From positions 2,023,501-2,087,500 of the forward strand of contig JARHVA010002685.1 in assembly GCA_037957365.1 (NCBI GenBank): a stretch of 64,000 nt of DNA, in the 5' to 3' direction. This document shows, in pieces, positions 55,985-64,000 of this stretch; the first letter of the stretch is position 1, and each line of letters starts with the position of its first letter. The notes beneath the pieces are model-generated. The model was not told the origin of the DNA. It did no database searches and saw nothing but the letters and a program-made list of their open reading frames with translations. The position numbers were made by a program, and so were the translations under genes. Origin of the DNA: Torreya grandis (taxonomy: Eukaryota > Streptophyta > Pinopsida > Cupressales > Taxaceae).

Positions 55985-56379
55985 CTTTTGGTGACCTATG
56001 TGGGTTGATTTATTGATAATAAGGAATCCAATATCCTTAAAGCAATCCATTGGGTATGAAGTCATATGGGATCCCTTATTCTTATTTATCCTGATTATGA
56101 TAGGTGCGAGAATTCCACTTAACCTTTGAAGGAGCTAAGATACCTTCCATAAGGATAAATAAGGAAAATAACTACATTGAATGATGCTTAGATGAATGAA
56201 AAACCCAAAAAATATAACTACACAAGTGCTTAGAGAAAAAGATACTACTATGAAAAAAAAACCATGTGTGTGTTATGAGTCTAGTCTTGTTTATTATAGA
56301 TAGTGTTTGAGGTGAATCCCATTGAGTGGGATGGGAAACACCTCTATGTTTGGCCTTATAAGTTATTATACATTGGCTT
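55985..56379 (-). other. 3' untranslated part of element E
   Basis: There is no domain. The stretch next to the LTR (CCACATAGGTCACCAAAAG on the minus strand) is only partly purine. Confidence 0.45.
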
Positions 56380-57330
56380 GCTTGTAATTGGCTATAATAT
56401 ATGGGCCACTTCATATAGCATAATTTTTTTATGATTCTTAAATTTTTATCCATCTGTATTCCACTTGAGTACCAAGTCTCCTTCATTCAAATGTTTTCTT
56501 TGTCTATTATTTTAGAATCTACATAGTGTGCATGACCTATGCTTTGAGTTCTTCAACATCTATTATCTTATCTAACCTCAATATAATGGGTTCACTCTCA
56601 TGCACTTATAATTGATGAGCTATCTCTAATAAAGGTAATTCAAAAAATGTAAGAAACCTTACTTCCCTTCTATAGGCTAACATGAAGGGTGTATTCCCAA
56701 GCACCCTTTTTGGTGTTATTCAATCTACCTACATGGATATCTTGATATTTCTATGCCAATATCCTTGATCATATTTCATGGTTTATTTGATGATGTGAAC
56801 CAAGTTCTTGTTAGTTGAATTAGTTGAATCATTACCTTGTGGGTAATCATTCAAATAGGTATTCAGATGGATGCTATGTATGACCACCGATTTTTTGATA
56901 TTATCTCTTAGAAAATCCATTATATTGCCTAAGATAATACTGGATAGAACACCAAATATTGACACAATGCTTTCATATAAGTATACAATGGAGACCTCAT
57001 TAACCTCATTGAGAAATTTTACCTTCATCCACCTTGTAAATTAGTTAATCACCATGAGGATCTATTTTTTTCCCACACTTGATGGTAGATTTATCATACT
57101 AATGAATTTCAAGCCCCATTACACAAAATGTTGATCATTTTGTATTAGGCATATGGGTAGAGATGCAAATTTATACTATCCTATGAAAAAGGCACACTTC
57201 TTATAACCTCTCATACATCCATGCACATATTTTAATATATTTCTCCAATAATAGATAGCTTGCATGATTTTCACTATAGTGGTATTTGGTGACTAATGGT
57301 CTCTTGATGATACATCATAGAACTCTTCTA
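56380..57330 (-). pseudogene. Element E integrase remnant
   Basis: On the minus strand a tail like GDLVLKW/KKF-W--PYII is decayed at about 56490-56380. The open frame 57028-56783 ends LNDYPQGNDSTNSTNKNLVHIIK, matching NYYPQGNGLAESTNKNLI (catalytic Glu changed to Asn/Thr). Upstream, to about 57290, are pieces of the zinc domain end and core (CAFFIG, ASLPI, GLKFISMINLPSSVG with the first Asp lost). Confidence 0.7.
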
Positions 57331-57839
57331 AGATCCTATTCACCTAATGTCACTCTATAAATTTCAAGAGAATCCCATTGATATTTCTTCAAAAAAGTGC
57401 ACCATTGATAAGCACATAGATAATGGATTGTGATCTAAAGTGTTTGTGCTTAGATTTATTCAATCCTTATAGATATGCATTGGTCTCAAGAAATATCCTC
57501 ATGTATTCAATCCAACTTATTGCGGTACTTTGGTCTTCTAATTGGTCCTCATGCAATGGAGAAAATGAATATTATTCATTATTCACATCCTCATATAGTT
57601 ATTCATATAGTCATTTGCTTCATACAAGTCTAGTTATTTATATGTATATGTCATATTCCATCACTTTTTTGACCCAACTAGCTCTCTTCTCACCAATGAC
57701 CTTGCTAAGTAAGAACTCCTTTATGATTGAGTGTGAGATCATGAGTTGGATCTTGTTATTGGAGAGTATGTGCCTAAATTTTTTGAGTACTCTTATTACC
57801 ACAAGGGTATGTTTATTTACAAATATATAGTATAGCTCA

Positions 57840-58800
57840 TAATCCTTGAGAACCTAGTTAAAGAAATCAATAAGCTACTCTAGTTGATCATTATTATGCT
57901 ATGAAAGACTAGTTGAGATGCCTTAAGCTATGCCAAATGCATAAAGGATTAAATACTTACTATAATCTATGTTTATCAATGTAGGAGCCTTTATGATGGC
58001 ATGATTGATGTCCTCAAAACTACTTTGGTGTTATTGTCTCTAGCGAAACATAATGCTCTTCTTGATAATTTTTGTGAGGGGCTTGACCAGATTTGTGAAA
58101 CATAACACAAACCTTATGACAAAATTTATTTTTCCAAAGAAGATTTAGAGATCCTTCTTGTGACCTAGTAAAGGGAGTGATAGAATGGCATTTAATCACT
58201 TAGGGTCAATTATGAGTCCCTCTTTAGAGATGATGTATCCAAAAATATTGCCTTCATGCACTGTGAATATGCACTTTTTTGGGTGCAAAGAGATCCCAAA
58301 ATCTTGGAGTTTTTTAAAGACTTTCTATAAGTGACCCAAATGACTTTTTATGCATTTTTATAAAATAATTATGTCATCAAGGTAAACCAAGATGATTTTT
58401 TTGTGGAGTCCCTTGAATACCATATCCATATCCCTTTAGAAGGTAGGTCCTACATTTGTCAAACTAAAGGGCATCCTTTTGTATGCAAAGGTACCCTAAT
58501 TAGTCTTGAATGTAGTTTTTTATTGATCACCATATCATAAAATCACCTAGTTATATATTGAATAAATATATAGTAGTGAAAACCTTTTCACACCTATGAT
58601 AGTTTGCATAATTTTATCCACTAGTAGAAGGGAGTAGTGGTCTTTAATGGAGGCTTTGTTCAGGTCTCTGAAGTCTATGCACAAATCGATCTTTTCATTT
58701 TTTAGGTGTATTGAGACCAAATTAGCCACCCATGATGAATGTTTGATTGGAATTATTATATTGTCCTCAATGGTTTTTGAGAGTTCCTTCCTCATTAAGG
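57840..58800 (-). pseudogene. Element E reverse transcriptase and RNase H remnant
   Basis: The open frame 58795-58547 on the minus strand has SSWVANLVSIHLKNEKIDLCIDFRDLNKASIKDHYSLL, the RT fingers and first catalytic Asp region, then FSLLYIYSIYN. The catalytic box LVYLDDI is intact at about 58384-58373. The thumb region near 58260-58200 (H-GNIFGYIIS-like) is recognisable, and weak RNase H pieces lie to 57840. Many stops. Confidence 0.75.
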
Positions 58801-59389
58801 GCTCAAGATTTAGATTAACTAGCTTCTACTTCTACCTAGCTAGCCTTGTATTAGGGTTAAGTTTGATTGTATGTTGGACTAAGCCTAGATCAAATCCTCT
58901 AAGTTATTTATAGCTCCATGTAAATATATCATCATACCTTATACTTTTCTCAATAAACTATTTAACTTCAGATGGGGACCATACTTTACATGCCTTCAAA
59001 ACCTTGTCTTCAGAGATGGCCATTGGCTTGAATATTTTCTCCTTCATCATCATGTTTCTTCTCTTGCCTTTTAGTTGGTCATCAAAATTGAAGATACTTT
59101 ATTACATGACTAATACCTTAGGTATCTTGTTTCCATTTGGTTGATTGATATTATATTGGCATTGAGACTAGATCTAAAGTTGATTATTAACACAAAACAT
59201 AGCTTCATCTTGTAGGAATTTACCAAATTTCTTATTGATCTTAAACACCTACCAATTGCTTGAATTATCTAAAACTATTGGTATAATTATGAGTCTTATG
59301 AACTATCTAGATTAATTATTTAGACTACACAAGAGTTAATATTATACATCCATGGTTTTTATCCTATCTACATCATCATTATGATCCCT

Positions 59390-59720
59390 TGGTATGGAAT
59401 GAATGTTGAAATCATGAAAACCTTTGTTCATATTCCATGCCATATGTTTTTAAACTTCTAACAAATTATTTTTTGACATGTTCCATACTCTGACCTAGTT
59501 TACCACTAACTCATTATATTTAGAAGATTGAAACACTTTAACAACCTTATTATGTGCAACCTTGATACCCTAGATGAATGCCTCATACTTGTCAACATTG
59601 TTCATGTAGCCAAACTACAATTTGATTGCATGGAAATATTTATCCTTTTGAGGGGAGACCATTAAAACACCAACTCCTTCATTATTTATTCTTTAAGATC
59701 CATCAAAGTATAACAAATAT
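59390..59720 (-). pseudogene. Element E archaeal-type RNase H remnant, between PR and RT
   Basis: Minus-strand pieces in mixed frames: DGSLKN near 59700 (first Asp), VGVLMVSPQKD, FGYMNNVDKYEAFIQGI (catalytic Glu) at about 59615-59570 and YNELVVNQVR-like sequence near 59520-59490. They follow the same pattern as element F at 50242-49859 and lie in the same place, after PR and before RT. Confidence 0.6.
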
Positions 59721-60099
59721 ATTCCTTCAAGGTATTACTATGACTTTACTAAGCTAGGAAATAAGGTGTACTCCTTGAGAATATAGTATGTGCCTAGTCT
59801 TGTTTCTTATACATTATCATATGAATTGCACTCATAATGCTCATGTCCCCATTCATAAAATAAGTCATATGAGACCTATTTAGGGAATGAGATAGTCTCA
59901 TGAATAATTAATTTCTATACTTGGTTAAACAAAGTGAAATTTTCATCAACTAGGCTAAGAGTGTATGCCTCTATGTGATTCTTCAAAATAGGCTTAGACT
60001 GGATGGTCACCTTGTTCCCATATCTAGTTCTAAGTATCATGTGTAAGTAATCCAAAGATAGATATCCACCCACCATTGAAATGAAATATTAGGAGAGGA

Positions 60100-60400
60100 A
60101 TTTATACAAATAAGGGGGTAAGTCAATGACTATGATTTCCTACATAATAAAAAGGCTCAGACATGCATGTAGAGCGAGACTTAGATCCTTACCTATTCCC
60201 ACAATTTTGACCATTATCCCATCTAATTAGATGACCCATTTTGAAATGGTAGAATATGTTATGCCTAGAATGTCTATGATTTTTTTTTATCATGAATAAT
60301 TTTATTTCACCTAAATTTATCATACAATTATGTATGAGATTCTCACCAAGAACCAAAGATATGTTTAATGGGGGCAATTTTCAACTTTTGCAAACTTCTT
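60100..60400 (-). pseudogene. Element E protease remnant
   Basis: An open minus-strand piece from 60377 has PPLNISLVLGENLIHNCMINLGE, matching PPFYLTLIMGYKLVHNCIVDSGAS of element F. The catalytic DSGAS is changed to NLGEI. Further PR pieces at about 60100 are frameshifted. Confidence 0.65.
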
Positions 60401-61299
60401 TAGATTGACATAGACTTGTGTGAAAATTAGGTACAACATATAATGTCTCAAGATGTTGGAATCCTATTAGGGAATATTTTATAAAATTACTTTGTGAAGT
60501 AAAATCAAGAGCATCCCACATGGATATGTTAGTCTAGTCTTCTTCATCTACTTGACTATGTTAAAGGGGATTTGAGTCCCTTTAATATGTGCCTTTTGAA
60601 TTGTAGTCTATTATTTTACCTATACACTATTATAGGGTTGGATATTTCTCTAAAAATCCAATTTAATACACACTAAAGGTTACATAGTATTGTTACTTGG
60701 TTATCTATGCATTGAACTTGAGACATAGAAGTTGAAGGCACCAGAGAAGAACGTTCCTCAACTATTTCTCTCTTTATAAATTTTGTGTTAAAAGAGATTG
60801 GGTTTCTTATTTCACTCATCACTTAATTTTGAAACATGTATTGAATTCACACTCCTACCAATTTAAGAGGGTGGATCCATCTTGGTCTTGCATTTGTGCC
60901 TATGGTTCATCGCTTGGTTGATATGAAATAAATGGAAACTCCTGAATAGGTGACACATTTTTTTATCATAGGTACCTAATTTATCACTCCATTCACTCAC
61001 ATTAATTGATCATGTGGCTGATAAATTATGTAACACTCTTCATAATCCTTCACCATGTCATTTTTCACTGGTACAAGAGCTCTATAAGTTCTCATAGTGT
61101 TAAGATTTGATGCATAGGGTGGTGTATTAAATGCAAGTTGATTCTAAGTCTATGCAACATGTTGGTAGGGAGGGATATTTGATTGAAATTTCTAGTTAAA
61201 GGGTTGATAAGGTTTTAAATTATATAACTTATACATTTTGAGTGCCACTAGATCATTTACAAATCTCTTCAATAAATACTTTACCTCATGTAGCTCACC

Positions 61300-62050
61300 T
61301 AAGGGCACAAAAGTTGATAGAATTGGTAGGTTGGTAGAAGTAGGAATGGGAGCAAGAGTTAGAATGGGAGGTAAGGTATATTAAATTGTACATGGGGGAT
61401 TAGGATAAAAGTTCATAGGGGGTCTAATTGTAATTTTATCTACTTGAATCAAGTAGTTATATACACACATAATGATCTCATAGACATCTAGTAATACTAT
61501 TCTTCCCATAGATTCAATCATTGTAACCACATCATTGTTTAGTGATCTTAAGAAGTATAAGAACACATTATTTGGATTAGGCCTCACAATGAGTGTAAAT
61601 TATTCCCAAATCCTCTATAATATGAAGTTGAAGTCAACCATTATCTCATGTGGAGCCCTCTTGATGGTCATGAGCTCCTCTATTAGTGATATGTTATCAT
61701 TCTTTTCTTAAAACTACTTCCATAGTTCCATGAAAAACTCATCCTAATTGTGAATATAACTATGATTAAAGATACAATACCATTAGATCACTCTCCCTTT
61801 AAAATAATAGGTAAGTATTTTCATTGTAACATTATCTTTGATCACATTATGAATGGAGTAAATATTGGCTATGTCTTATATGTATTCTAAAGGCATGGTT
61901 GAATTTTATCCAATAAAGTAGGGGATGTTATTAATAATAGATACATTAATATATTAATACTTTATAAATATAAATGTGTTTCTTCCATTAAATGAAATAG
62001 ATGGTTCATTTATCTATGCAACCATGAAGGGAATATGGAATAATATTCTT
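61300..62050 (-). pseudogene. Element E gag remnant
   Basis: The open minus-strand piece 61587-61381 starts RPNPNNVFLYFLRSLNNDVVTMIESMGRI, which resembles the region after the capsid core (P...FL-FL-SL-ND) in element F. Upstream to about 62050 only short pieces remain. Confidence 0.5.
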
Positions 62051-62329
62051 ATATATGTAGGGAATTTCCAGATGGAGGTGAATATTGAGATGTAGGAGAA
62101 GATTATCTTATTCTTATATCCCTTATGATAGGATACAAATATAATCTAACTCCCCTTATTCTATAAATTTTAGATAGCTCAATGAGGTGAAAATTAGTGC
62201 CCCTTGAAGATGATCTCATCTATCTTGGCATACAGATAAAAGGCTAAACTTTATGAACTAGGAATATTTAGAGTCTATAGGTTCTTGAAATGTTTGGAGT
62301 CTCCAATATCTTAACTAAATTTAAAACAT

Positions 62330-62355
62330 GTCCCAATAGGGGTGATATAAACTAT
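62330..62355 (-). other. Decayed primer-binding site of element E
   Basis: Minus strand ATAGTTTATATCACCCCTATTGG, aligned with the element F site ATAGTTTTGGCATGCCCAATGG. Confidence 0.45.
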
Positions 62356-64000
62356 TATCACTCAAAACATGCACTTGCATGCGAATGGCTCTCGTGTTTG
62401 GTTGTGTACAACTCTCTTGCACCTAACATGTTAGAATTATATAATAGAGAGTGATTTGGTGTCTCATTATAATAATGAAATCATCCCCCAAGGTTTGTGA
62501 CTATTTCAATCTTTGGGATGAATATATATACTAGGTTGACTTCATTCTATTCTATATGCACCTAGTTGAGGACCAATTCATATACCTACAAAGAGTAGAA
62601 TGAAATCTACATTTAGTGATAAGCCTAAAATTGACAAGAGGAAAAGGGATAGAAAAGGTAATATTGTTTATGGAATGTAAAATGAGATAAACCAATTATA
62701 GAGTGACCACCTCACCTACTTAACAACACAATAAAATTAATAGATTGGATACATAAACTTAAAACTAGATGTAATGCATAAGTGTTTTGCATGGAGGTAA
62801 GGGAACACAATGCAACACTAAAAGGGATGATAAATGGTCCATAAATAATGCTTACATAGACCTGTGTATACATAAAATATGACTTACAAGGGATTTTATT
62901 TTTGTGTAGATGTCTGAAGGGAGGATAACAATGATAGGGATGAACATCCACATATAGAGACCAACAACCAATAGTGTACACAAAATACAGATAATGAAGT
63001 AAAGTAACATAGATATTATTGATCTCAAGGTCTAAGGAAACATTAAAAACTTGAATAAGTAGAGATTTTTTATAATAATAAAAATATATTAGACGGAAAT
63101 TTTTGGGAGTGTTAGAGTGCTCAAAAGATATCGATCATTTTACAATAAAAATCAAGGTTTATATAATGTCGATCAAGGCCATACATAATTAATTCACCAT
63201 TGGAAGTGGAAGGTAGGAAGTTGAATTTATATTTCATGGCTAGTTGGAGAATAAATATATTTTCAATAATTTCTATAATTGTTATAATCCATGCTTATCT
63301 AACCTAGATCTAATAATTTGATTATTGAAGTAGTTGAAATGTCATTCATGGATCCATGTGTTTATCTAAGAATGAAGGTCATTTGGGTAGCTAAGGGTGG
63401 AATGTGAACATATTATACCACTTTGATATCTACCTTGTATTCAATTATGTTATGATTTATTCCCCTTGATGTCCAATCCATCTCAACTACCATCCACATT
63501 TATGGTGGTCACCTACCAATCCACATAGACTATCCTATTGATGTGGGATAATACAAGTGTACATTTAGGTTATGAATTATCATTTTCATAGGTAGTGGAT
63601 ATATTATGCACATCCCATTTTGGTACCATATGTGCACTAGTCCATGCACACTATATTCTTTGTAGAGTCTTTCATGTGGCTACATACATATGACTAGGTA
63701 CATCCTTTGAAAAATTTGTGCACTGAAGGTTACACAAAGATTTGGATATATAGTATGACTTAAATATTATTAAGAGAATTAAGAGAGATATTATACATAA
63801 ATGCACAAGGATGAAACTCTTTATATGCCTAGTCTCTCTTAATTATCTTCTTAGTTTGTGCCTTTGGTTGAAACTTTTGTTGGCCTGTGAAGAGAACACT
63901 ACAATTTCTATATTACAGTTTACAATTTATAAGGTCACAAATGTGAAATTTTTTTACTTGTCATGAGAGTTCATAATTTTAGTGTGATTAATTATTTTAA
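62356..64000 (-). repeat. 5' LTR of element E, partial (runs off the right edge)
   Basis: It matches 38966-40204 and 55212-55640 in order, with the element F insertion missing from this copy. The empty site lies at about 63568-63580 (ATTATCATTTTCATAGG). Confidence 0.8.

Noticed and set aside
62712..62981. 89-codon minus-strand open frame
   Set aside because: It lies in E's 5' LTR, and the matching part of the 3' LTR does not keep the frame open.

Overview
This window looks like intergenic DNA from a large, AT-rich, repeat-saturated plant nuclear genome. I can support no host protein gene, tRNA, rRNA or promoter of a host gene. Nearly everything is LTR retrotransposon sequence of families typical of seed plants: chromovirus, Tat-like Ty3/gypsy with an extra RNase H, and Ty1/copia. 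A gymnosperm or another giant-genome plant fits, but the sequence alone does not prove it. All coding remnants are broken by stops and frameshifts except short open stretches.

Left cluster (1 to about 37120), three insertions deep. The host is an old chromovirus, element B (6932-37120, + strand), with a very long LTR (at least about 4.96 kb), tRNA-iMet-type primer site, gag, PR, RT, RNase H, integrase and a chromodomain remnant. Element A (before 1 to 6931, - strand; gag and PR only) sits in its 5' LTR. Element C (10712-28170, + strand; 2.84-kb LTRs, a zinc-knuckle gag and no recognisable pol) sits in its gag and is flanked by TTCAT. Element D (17222-26400, + strand; gag, PR and an archaeal-type RNase H but no RT or integrase) sits in the 3' LTR of C.

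A stretch of about 1.85 kb (37121-38965) is not assigned.

Right cluster (38966 to beyond 64000), also three deep. The host is element E (- strand, old and decayed). Element F (40205-55206, - strand, exact ATTAT duplication) lies in its 3' LTR. Element G (41987-46028, + strand, Ty1/copia, exact CACTT duplication) lies in the 3' LTR of F. E and F belong to the same Ty3/gypsy group and share the order gag, PR, archaeal-type RNase H, RT, RNase H, integrase. By eye, LTR divergence falls with depth of nesting (E and B clearly more diverged than C and F, then D, then G), as nesting requires.

The most interesting points are: the extra RNase H sitting between protease and RT in E and F, and directly after protease in D; several elements (A, C, D, G) that lack part or all of pol yet show LTR structure consistent with mobilisation in that form; LTRs packed with short inverted repeats; and a roughly 5-kb chromovirus LTR. 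Boundaries marked approximate were set by comparing repeat copies by eye.
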